From contig JAOACU010000005.1 of the NCBI GenBank assembly GCA_026417715.1, positions 1 through 25,886 on the forward strand: a stretch of DNA of 25,886 nucleotides, read 5' to 3'. Source of the DNA: Anaerolineae bacterium (lineage in GTDB: Bacteria; Chloroflexota; Anaerolineae; UBA4142). Made by a program: the position numbers and the translations under genes. The notes beneath the pieces are model-generated. The model made no database searches and was not told where the DNA came from. It saw nothing but the letters and a program-made list of their open reading frames with translations. Shown here in pieces: positions 20,213-25,886 of the stretch. The first letter of the stretch is position 1. Each line of letters opens with the position of its first letter.

Positions 20213-21628
20213 TTATTCCTTCATCATAAAAAAGATCGTTTCTTGATAGGGATCGTCACCTTGCTCCGTGCGCTTGGTAACCGCCCGATGGAATTCATCT
20301 ACAATTCTCAATCCGCTTTGCTTGGCGATTTCAGGATAGAGGCGAAAGCGATCGTTTGCCACCACAAAGATTCTTCCATCAGGTTTTACTAACGGCAAGA
20401 TGTTTCGGAATACTGTTACAATCCCTTGAATATATTCTTGTTGCGCTTGCTTGGATTTACCTTTTTTCTTTGGACCGATTTCAAGTTCATCTTGACGTGG
20501 AAAACCAAACAATTCATAAGCGTAAATGTGTTGGTCGTGATAATCAATCTGCCCCACGTACGGCGGTGAGGTAAAAATACCATCAATCGGTCGGTGGGCG
20601 ATGACAGTGCTCGCTAACGCGGCGCGTAAATCTACAGTCCGCGAATCGGCTTGAAGAATCGTGATGCTTTTGTCGGAACGTAACTTGTCGAACTCGGCAA
20701 TGCGTCGCGCAGTATCGCCGCTATAGGCATGAATTTTGGTGATACAGTTATCAATCGGCATACAGTAGCGATTGTGCTTTTTGCACCAATACTTGTCTCC
20801 AACAGGCAGAGGTGCTTTAGGCGTAGCCAAATCGTAATGAGGTACCAGACGCGAAGAACGCACCGCGCGACTCAGGATCACGCGCAGCAAATCCTGATAC
20901 TGATATTGTGGAATCAATCGGCGATAGTAAAGCATTTCGAGCAAGGCGCGCGGTGCAAACCAAGTTCTGAGGTACGTACTGTGGCACTCGTCAAGCAGAC
21001 TGGCTTTGAGGTTTTCCATTCTCTCTTCGGGAAAGAGAGACAAGTTCACTTCGTCCGAGCGTGTAAGATATTTTGAGAATCGTGTGACGCGCTGTTCGAT
21101 TTCTAAAATCTCGGCGCGTGCTTTTGCGACATCGTATTTTGCCGCTTTGACGCGCGCAATCAGACAGTTGAAGGGCGAGATGTCAATGCCAATCGTGTGC
21201 ATTCGCATCTCGTTACCCTGAATCAGGGTTGTGCCAGAACCCATAAACGGATCGAGAATCACAGCGTCGGGTTGGAAATAACGCGCCAGAAACCATTCGA
21301 CAAGTTGCGGAATGAACTTGCCTAAATACGGGTGAAGGCGATGGACGTGTTTCGTTCGTTGATGTTCTGGAACGTTGTGGAAACCAAGTTCAGGGTGCAG
21401 TCCAGCACGATGATGTTTCTCTAGTCCTTGTTCGACCAGCGACAAAAAGATTCTGATTTCCTTGAGCGAAACGCGCAGATGACCATTTTGAGCGCGCTGA
21501 ATCCGCTCCCCGCGCTCGTTGTATTTCCCGATGCGTCCGCGCTGAATGTAATCGCGGATGTTGTGAGGAGTTTTGCCTACAATGCGCGCGGCTTCTTCGA
21601 TTGTGACCAATTCCAGATCATCAGACAT
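20213..21628 (-). CDS. DNA methyltransferase (N4-cytosine/N6-adenine type) with N-terminal helix-turn-helix
   Basis: The 471-residue protein starts with a MerR-like DNA-binding segment (LVTIEEAARIVGKTPHNIRDYIQRGRIGKY). The SAM-binding motif DPFMGSGTT (126-134) and the catalytic motif TSPPYVGQIDY (about 351-361) follow, with a long target-recognition region between them; this motif order is that of the alpha class. TSPPY favours N4-cytosine methylation. Conserved YLGKFIPQLVEWFLARY precedes motif I. It is intact, whereas its downstream partner nuclease is truncated, so it now acts as an orphan methylase. The start at 21628 (MSDDLELV) is chosen on domain content; no strong ribosome-binding site is visible. 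Earlier ATGs in the same frame lie inside the mini-element at 21651-21795. Confidence 0.87.
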   Translation of the reverse strand: MSDDLELVTIEEAARIVGKTPHNIRDYIQRGRIGKYNERGERIQRAQNGHLRVSLKEIRIFLSLVEQGLEKHHRAGLHPELGFHNVPEHQRTKHVHRLHPYLGKFIPQLVEWFLARYFQPDAVILDPFMGSGTTLIQGNEMRMHTIGIDISPFNCLIARVKAAKYDVAKARAEILEIEQRVTRFSKYLTRSDEVNLSLFPEERMENLKASLLDECHSTYLRTWFAPRALLEMLYYRRLIPQYQYQDLLRVILSRAVRSSRLVPHYDLATPKAPLPVGDKYWCKKHNRYCMPIDNCITKIHAYSGDTARRIAEFDKLRSDKSITILQADSRTVDLRAALASTVIAHRPIDGIFTSPPYVGQIDYHDQHIYAYELFGFPRQDELEIGPKKKGKSKQAQQEYIQGIVTVFRNILPLVKPDGRIFVVANDRFRLYPEIAKQSGLRIVDEFHRAVTKRTEQGDDPYQETIFFMMKE

Positions 21629-21650
21629 AGCCACAGACAAAGAACCACTC

Positions 21651-21795
21651 GAGTAGTGATCAAAAAGTAATGCCGACAGTGTCATTCTGAGGCGCGTTTC
21701 TTGCGCCGAAGAATCTCTCAAATGACTATGCGAGACGCTTCGCTGCGCTCAGCGTGACAGATTGCCTTACCAGTATTACTTTTGTGGCACTACCC
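21651..21795. mobile_element. Mini inverted-repeat element, copy 2 (AAAAGTAAT ends)
   Basis: The left end, GTGATCAAAAAGTAATG (from 21656), and the right end, AGTATTACTTTTGTGGCAC (to 21790), are imperfect inverted repeats. The similarity extends to GAGTAGTG and CACTACCCTC outside them. The core starts TGTCATTCTGAG and ends GCTCAGCGTGACA. It is the same element type as 1-156 in opposite orientation, with a shorter middle. It lies directly upstream of the methyltransferase and its right edge touches the stop codon of the PIG-L gene. Confidence 0.8.
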
Positions 21796-22650
21796 TCACT
21801 CGATTCCTACAAACAAATCCGTCTCGATTGCATCTGCAACCACCACGCGCGATTCCGCGCGGATTAACGTTTCAGTGGACAGTGCCACGCGACGCATCTC
21901 GGCGGGAATCTTGTTCCAAATGCTATTTGGATCCATTTGCGAGGCGTGGCAAAAGAGCGCGCTCAATTTCACATCCACAAATTCTGCCACGTCAATCCGC
22001 GTCGTGATGGCTTCATCGGGTACGGCGCGTTTCAAAAATTCTTGAAGCGGCACACCCAAGTCCAGCCCCGCCAGTTGCGCCAGTTTCACATATTGCTCGA
22101 TGCGCCGACGCGGAAACGCGTTCCAATATAACTTGCTCACCGCCCAAGGCGACAAACCTTCACGCGTGATGTGTTCGGGAAAGACACGCGCATCGTCAGC
22201 GACCAAGTATGCAATCAACGCGGCTTGGTGAACTTTGATGTGATCGGGATGTCCGTACCCACCTTGCGGATCGAACGTGAGTATCACGTGGGGTTGATGT
22301 CGCCGAATGAGGCGCGTCAACTTTTCCGCGACCTCAAGCACGTTGGCTTGCCAGAGCGCGCGCGGGTCGTTGTTTTCTGGTGAACCCAACATTCCCGAAT
22401 CGCGATAATCGAGAAAATACACATTGCGAATGCCGATTTTTTCTGCCGCACAACGCAATTCGGCTTCGCGCACTTGCCCCAACGTTTCTGATGTTGCCGA
22501 CACGCCTGGCGCGACCTGTCCCGCTTCGCCGCGCGTCGCGCAGATGAGTGTTACCTCCGCGCCTTCACGCGCGTACTTGTGCATCAAACCACTCACACCT
22601 TGTTCATCGTCGGGGTGCGCGTACGCTCCCAGCAAACGTTTCTGTGTCAT
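21796..22650 (-). CDS. PIG-L/LmbE family deacetylase
   Basis: The 284-residue protein has the PIG-L zinc-site motifs AHPDDE (residues 10-15) and GHPDHIKVHQAA (about 131-142), plus the conserved LTFDPQGGYGHPDH context. Family members remove acetyl groups from N-acetylglucosaminyl compounds (lipid precursors, mycothiol/bacillithiol intermediates) or hydrolyse thiol conjugates. Length and the middle region resemble the mycothiol-conjugate-amidase branch, but the substrate cannot be read from sequence. The ATG overlaps the stop of the upstream membrane-protein gene (ATGA), so the two are coupled. It is the last gene of the leftward cluster. Confidence 0.9.
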   Translation of the reverse strand: MTQKRLLGAYAHPDDEQGVSGLMHKYAREGAEVTLICATRGEAGQVAPGVSATSETLGQVREAELRCAAEKIGIRNVYFLDYRDSGMLGSPENNDPRALWQANVLEVAEKLTRLIRRHQPHVILTFDPQGGYGHPDHIKVHQAALIAYLVADDARVFPEHITREGLSPWAVSKLYWNAFPRRRIEQYVKLAQLAGLDLGVPLQEFLKRAVPDEAITTRIDVAEFVDVKLSALFCHASQMDPNSIWNKIPAEMRRVALSTETLIRAESRVVVADAIETDLFVGIE

Positions 22651-23141
22651 TGCGATTGTCCTGTCTTGGTTTGGGGACTAACGAGAAAGAGCCACACCGC
22701 CATCGCGAGTACCACTGCGCCCACGAGTGCCGCGCCAAAAATTTCAACGATACTTCCCAACACGCGCGCTGCCAGCGCGAGAGTGAGCAACGCGATGAGT
22801 ACGGGCAGACCGAACGCGCGTATCACGCGCACTGTCGCGCGCAGTGCCGAACCGTTACGCGAGGGCATCAAGTCGGTGCGCGCGCCCAGCACGATCCAGA
22901 CTAGTACTCCGACAATCAATCCACCGGCGATGCCAACGAGCCACGCGTGAACCATTGCGCGGCGTAGTGCTTCGGCGAACGCAAGGGTGAGAAGCACAAC
23001 GGCGAGAAAACCGATCACTGGCGCAACATCCCAACGCACACTTGTTCGTCGCGTACTCGCGCGCGTGCGTGGAATGAAAAGTTGGATGATGTAGGTTACA
23101 AGGATAAGAATCACCAGCGTTGCAACGATTTGATGCCACAT
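22647..23141 (-). CDS. Small integral membrane protein of unknown function
   Basis: This 164-residue protein has four to five hydrophobic segments: IVATLVILILVTYIIQLFI, VAPVIGFLAVVLLTLAFA, AWLVGIAGGLIVGVLVWIVLG, LPVLIALLTLALAARVLGSI and ALVGAVVLAMAVWLFLV. I see no family motif. It starts 3 bases after the MFS gene and overlaps the PIG-L gene by 4 bases, so it is made from the same transcript. The ribosome-binding site is weak, consistent with coupling to MFS translation. Confidence 0.75.
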   Translation of the reverse strand: MWHQIVATLVILILVTYIIQLFIPRTRASTRRTSVRWDVAPVIGFLAVVLLTLAFAEALRRAMVHAWLVGIAGGLIVGVLVWIVLGARTDLMPSRNGSALRATVRVIRAFGLPVLIALLTLALAARVLGSIVEIFGAALVGAVVLAMAVWLFLVSPQTKTGQSQ

Positions 23142-23144
23142 CGT

Positions 23145-24500
23145 TTATGCCAATTGACGAATTCGAGGGATGCGCCACAACACAAAGAGACTGAACGCGA
23201 GTGTCATCGAGCCGCCGAATGCCGCGCCAATCGAAATGCCAAAGTATTGCGCAATCGTGCCTGCGACCAACGCACCAATCGGGAAAAAGCCCAGAAAGAC
23301 GAGGGTGTACACGCTGATCACGCGCCCGCGCAATTCGTCGGGGACCATCATTTGAATCAGCGTGTTCAGCAGTCCATTCTGCACCATAAAGCCCATTCCT
23401 GCAAAGAACAGGAAGAGTAGCGCAAGAAAGAATGAAGGCGAGAACGCCAGGCACAACACCATCGTCGGAAAAAGAATGTTGCCGAATGTCAGCAACAATC
23501 CTTTGCGTTGAAAGTTGCCCAGCGATGCAATCGTCAGCGCGCCGGTCAACGCGCCCAAGCCGACAAACGTCATCATCAAACTTTGGCGAATTTCGGAACG
23601 CATAAGATTTTGCGCGAATGTATTGAACGCACCCCACAGTGGTGTGGACAACAGCGCGCTCTGCATCAAAGCGATTTCATGTTGCGGGTTCAACACATCG
23701 CGCGCGAACGCGGGTACTAGCGCAGAATAACCCATTGCAAACAAATTCGATACTGCCGCCAGCAAAATAAGTACTCGAATCGTTGGATGATGACGGATGT
23801 AACTCAACCCTTCGCGCAGTTGCACGAAGGGCGAATCTTTGCGCGGTTTGGGCACAAAGGGTGACAAGCGCATCATCAACAGCGCGCTAATCACCGCGAG
23901 AAAAGTGATGCCGTTGAGGAAAAAGCACCACGCGGGTCCCAACATCGCCAAGACGATACCGGCAATTGTCGGACCTAACACGCGCGCGGCATTGAACATC
24001 GCCGAGTTGAGCGCGATCGCGTTCATCAAATCTTCGCGTCCCACCATTTCGATCGTGAAGGATTGACGCGTGGGCGCATCGAAGGCTTGCGCCGTGCCGT
24101 TGATGAGCGCAAAGATGACAATGTGCCAGGGTTGCACCCAACCCAAGAACACATCGGCGGCAAGCAGAAACGCCGAGCACATCATCATCACTTGGGTGAT
24201 AAGCAGTAAGCGTCGCTTGGGCATTCGGTCAATCACCACGCCCGCCCAGAGTGAAAATAACAACGTGGGCACAGCGCTGGAAAAACTGACGATACCCAGA
24301 AACATTGGCGACTTGGTGAGATCGTACACCAGCCAAGGTTGCGCCACATTCTGCATCCACGTACCGCTGAGTGAGGTCAATTGCCCCACAAACCACAAGC
24401 GATAGTTGTGATGTTTGAACGCCGCAAACGTTTGCGCGAATGAGACGCGACGCGGCGCGTGCACACTCGTCGTTGTAGAGACCGTCGTCGAATCAGCCAT
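23145..24500 (-). CDS. MFS transporter, MFS_3/EntS-like
   Basis: The 451-residue protein begins with a hydrophilic Ser/Thr-rich leader, then FKHHNYRLWFVGQLTSLSGTWMQNVAQPWLVYDLTKSPMFLG, the entry signature of the MFS_3 (EntS-like exporter) family. The first-loop motif GVVIDRMPKRRLL and FDAPTRQSFTIEMVGREDLMNAIALNSAMFNAARVLGPTIAG follow. About twelve membrane helices are expected. Relatives export siderophores, macrolides or other small molecules; the substrate here is unknown. No good ribosome-binding site is seen; instead a strong hairpin (24510-24538) lies just before the ATG. Two more genes follow with tight spacing. Confidence 0.9.
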   Translation of the reverse strand: MADSTTVSTTTSVHAPRRVSFAQTFAAFKHHNYRLWFVGQLTSLSGTWMQNVAQPWLVYDLTKSPMFLGIVSFSSAVPTLLFSLWAGVVIDRMPKRRLLLITQVMMMCSAFLLAADVFLGWVQPWHIVIFALINGTAQAFDAPTRQSFTIEMVGREDLMNAIALNSAMFNAARVLGPTIAGIVLAMLGPAWCFFLNGITFLAVISALLMMRLSPFVPKPRKDSPFVQLREGLSYIRHHPTIRVLILLAAVSNLFAMGYSALVPAFARDVLNPQHEIALMQSALLSTPLWGAFNTFAQNLMRSEIRQSLMMTFVGLGALTGALTIASLGNFQRKGLLLTFGNILFPTMVLCLAFSPSFFLALLFLFFAGMGFMVQNGLLNTLIQMMVPDELRGRVISVYTLVFLGFFPIGALVAGTIAQYFGISIGAAFGGSMTLAFSLFVLWRIPRIRQLA

Positions 24501-24509
24501 TGTGATTGT

Positions 24510-24538
24510 GGAAGGGGCGAGTGTCTCCCGCCCCTTCC
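24510..24538. promoter_or_regulatory. Strong hairpin just upstream of the MFS start codon
   Basis: GGAAGGGGCG (24510-24519) and CGCCCCTTCC (24529-24538) form a perfect 10-bp GC-rich stem with a 9-base loop. It lies ten bases from the MFS ATG in the minus-strand mRNA. On the plus strand it is followed by pyrimidines and ATTTTATTTT, so it could also stop plus-strand transcription. It may act as an attenuator or translational block between the phosphoribosyltransferase gene and the exporter. Confidence 0.6.
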
Positions 24539-24603
24539 GTTCCTTTCCGATTTTATTTTACGCCGAGAGGAATTTGGCGTCAAAACTACGCGCGTAACGC
24601 GCG

Positions 24604-25137
24604 CTAGCGTTGCATTTGAATCGCTTTTGCCAATTCGGGATGAACTTGCCACGTGCCGTTGATGTACACGTGTTTGTCCCAAGGAAAAATCAACAATGCA
24701 TCGGAGACCAAGCCGGTAACATCAGGCATCGGCTTTGCCCAACTGTGACTGACCAGACTGGCGGTGACCACGCGCGCCGCGCCGTTTTGCTTGATGCGTT
24801 GTGCCGCGAGTACCAACGTTTCGCCCGTGTCCGCGATTTCATCCACCACCGCAACGACTTTGTCCGCGACTTGGGCGGAAACGTCCACTTGCCAAATCGG
24901 TCGCGCAAAGGTGGGTTGATCTTTGACACGACGCGTGAGACGCACAGGAAAAAACTCACACCGCAAACTACACGCAACAACAGTCGCGGGGAACAAGCCG
25001 CCGCGCGCAATACCGATCACGACTTCGATGCCCGCAGGTGCCAATTGTTCCGTGAGACGGCGCGTGAGTTGCTCGAAACGTTCCCATGTGATTTCCTCGA
25101 TGCCGGTGCGACGCGTGTAATCGTAACTGATGGTCAT
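24604..25137 (-). CDS. Phosphoribosyltransferase (purine PRTase-like)
   Basis: The 177-residue protein has the type I PRTase fold: VVIGIARGGLFPATVVA (PRPP loop region), VVAVVDEIADTGETLVLA (the VDEIADTGET PRPP-binding motif, about 102-111) and a C-terminal IFPWDKHVYING typical of xanthine-guanine PRTase-like proteins. These enzymes make nucleotides from a free base and PRPP. The base specificity is not determined; small archaeal-type hypoxanthine/xanthine PRTases share this layout. The ATG at 25137 has GAGGT five bases upstream; the ORF extension to 25263 runs through a degraded repeat and was rejected. Confidence 0.88.
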   Translation of the reverse strand: MTISYDYTRRTGIEEITWERFEQLTRRLTEQLAPAGIEVVIGIARGGLFPATVVACSLRCEFFPVRLTRRVKDQPTFARPIWQVDVSAQVADKVVAVVDEIADTGETLVLAAQRIKQNGAARVVTASLVSHSWAKPMPDVTGLVSDALLIFPWDKHVYINGTWQVHPELAKAIQMQR

Positions 25138-25189
25138 AGTCACCTCACAGTGGGCGGTGTCCGCACGATGGGGCTGGTCTTTTTTGCCA

Positions 25190-25263
25190 GAGGATACAGA
25201 GGAAAACAAAAATGTCTGTGGCCTCTGCGCTCTAGCGTGAATTTCGATGGGCTGAGTAGTCAC
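25190..25263. repeat. Degraded relative of the GTAACTAC mini-element
   Basis: On the minus strand, GTGACTACTCAGCCC (from 25263), GAAATTCACGC, then CCACAGACATTTTTGTTTTCC and CTCTGTATCCTCTGG resemble copies A and B. The opposite terminal repeat and the target duplication are not found, so this copy has decayed. It sits between bacterioferritin and the phosphoribosyltransferase. Confidence 0.6.
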
Positions 25264-25276
25264 GCGGAGTGTACAC

Positions 25277-25744
25277 TCAACCGATTTGTTCGCCCAGATA
25301 ATTTTGAATGCCCATCTGCTTGATCTGATCGAGTTGGGCTTCTAACCAATCGAGATGCGCTTCTTCGTCCTTGAGAATCGCTTCCAGCATCTCGCGCGTG
25401 CCATTGTCACCACATTCGACCGCCAAACGGATGGCGTCGTTGTACATCGTTACGGCACCTTGTTCTGCTTCGGCGTCGTTGCGTAATTGCGCTTCCACAT
25501 CGGCGCCGATGTGCATCTTGTTGAGGTTGCTGACAATCGGCTGCCCTTCTAGAAACAAAATACGCGCGATGTGCTGTTCGGCGTGTTTCATCTCCTGAAT
25601 CGCGCGCTTTTCGATTGCCTCGTGCAAACGTTGATAACCCCAGTTCGCACACATCTCGGAGTGAACGATGTACTGGTTGATAGCAGTCAGTTCCTCAGCC
25701 AGTAGCACATTCAAGCGGTCAATCACCTGTGGATTGCCTTTCAT
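25277..25744 (-). CDS. bfr: Bacterioferritin
   Basis: The 155-residue protein starts MKGNPQVIDRLNVLLAEELTAINQY. All ferroxidase-site residues are at the standard positions: Glu18, Glu51, His54, Glu94, Glu127 and His130. Met52, the haem ligand shared between two subunits, is present (IQEMKHAEQHI), which separates it from haem-free ferritins. Twenty-four subunits oxidise and store iron as a mineral core in the cytosol. GGGGAGGAAAAAC precedes the ATG at 25744; the ORF extension further right lacks a site. It is first in the leftward gene series, but a degraded repeat separates it from the next gene. Confidence 0.96.
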   Translation of the reverse strand: MKGNPQVIDRLNVLLAEELTAINQYIVHSEMCANWGYQRLHEAIEKRAIQEMKHAEQHIARILFLEGQPIVSNLNKMHIGADVEAQLRNDAEAEQGAVTMYNDAIRLAVECGDNGTREMLEAILKDEEAHLDWLEAQLDQIKQMGIQNYLGEQIG

Positions 25745-25774
25745 TGTTTTTCCTCCCCAGAAGAATTTATTTGG

Positions 25775-25780
25775 ATTATA
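25775..25780 (-). promoter_or_regulatory. Perfect -10 box upstream of bfr
   Basis: TATAAT on the minus strand lies 30 bases before the bfr ATG. No recognisable -35 hexamer sits 16-18 bp upstream, so the promoter may depend on an activator or an AT-rich upstream region (AAAACAAATTTT). Confidence 0.45.
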
Positions 25781-25827
25781 CACCAAAATTTGTTTTAGGG
25801 GTAGTCGAAGAATGTGGTGTCGCATGG

Positions 25828-25886
25828 CTGGTGCAAAGTCGGCGCTGGCGACTCGAAGTCGCCGCGACGACCACCCGAAGCCGACC
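25828..25886 (-). repeat. Copy of the GTCGCGGCGACTT repeat unit
   Basis: On the minus strand, GGTCGGCTTCGGGT leads to GTCGCGGCGACTTCGAGTCG, then CCAGCGCCGACTTTGCACCAGCC. This parallels GGCGGCTTTGGGT, GTCGCGGCGACTTGCAGTCG and CTGCACCAACC at 2898-2955. The inner GGCGACTT/AGTCGCC arms form a hairpin. It runs off the window edge. Confidence 0.6.

Noticed and set aside
22855..23637. Minus-strand frame of 260 codons overlapping the MFS and membrane-protein genes
   Set aside because: It is an alternative frame over two genes with clear membrane-protein sequences, and it is Cys/Arg/His-rich without motifs.

Overview
The window looks like chromosomal DNA from a member of the Chloroflexota (Anaerolineae-like), probably a metagenomic genome. 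This is inference from gene content: an intact MinCDE set next to RodA, a Lon/Hsp20 pair, a DUF853 HerA-like ATPase, Uma2 and DUF433/DUF2442 accessory genes, many short palindromic repeats, and GC-rich coding DNA full of GCGC/CGCG. No rRNA, tRNA or CRISPR array was seen.

Left part (1-7.3 kb). A miniature inverted-repeat element (1-156) cuts off the end of a DUF433 antitoxin-like gene. That gene is translationally coupled to a large PHP phosphoesterase/AlbA_2 protein, whose ribosome-binding site lies inside a predicted hairpin. An 800-bp gene-free stretch packed with repeats follows, then lon and hsp20 on the minus strand with a 90-bp mobile repeat between them. A divergent promoter region drives hsp20 leftward and a CBS-ACT regulator rightward; the regulator ends at a clear terminator.

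Middle (7.3-17.8 kb, plus strand). A second mini-element is followed by a promoter, a DUF853 HerA-like ATPase, a protein with a 24-residue GSLLG repeat, and a terminator that closes this two-gene unit. A membrane-anchored phospholipase D-type protein follows. A near-leaderless promoter then starts a long run of genes: minC, minD, minE, rodA, an unknown membrane-anchored protein, a 4-hydroxybutyryl-CoA dehydratase family enzyme with all its FeS ligands, a membrane-anchored YpmS/DUF2993-like protein and a Uma2 nuclease-fold protein. The core theme is septum placement and cell-wall elongation; the dehydratase is the odd member.

Accessory patch (17.8-21.8 kb). A DUF4160-DUF2442 pair is followed by a wreck of mobile DNA. 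An IS982-like element with perfect 16-bp ends and a 5-bp direct repeat sits exactly between the 3' part of an IS5-like transposase and the 5' part of a TdeIII-type restriction endonuclease. The partner DNA methyltransferase upstream is intact, so the restriction system appears to be reduced to an orphan methylase. Another mini-element lies just upstream of the methylase.

Right part (21.8-25.9 kb, minus strand). Housekeeping genes read leftward: bacterioferritin, a phosphoribosyltransferase, an MFS exporter, a small membrane protein and a PIG-L deacetylase. The last three are tightly packed or overlapping.

The most distinctive content is the set of small non-autonomous elements. One 85-bp family has GTAACTAC ends and perfect 8-bp target duplications. 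Another has a common TGTCA...TGACA core wrapped in two unrelated sets of terminal repeats.
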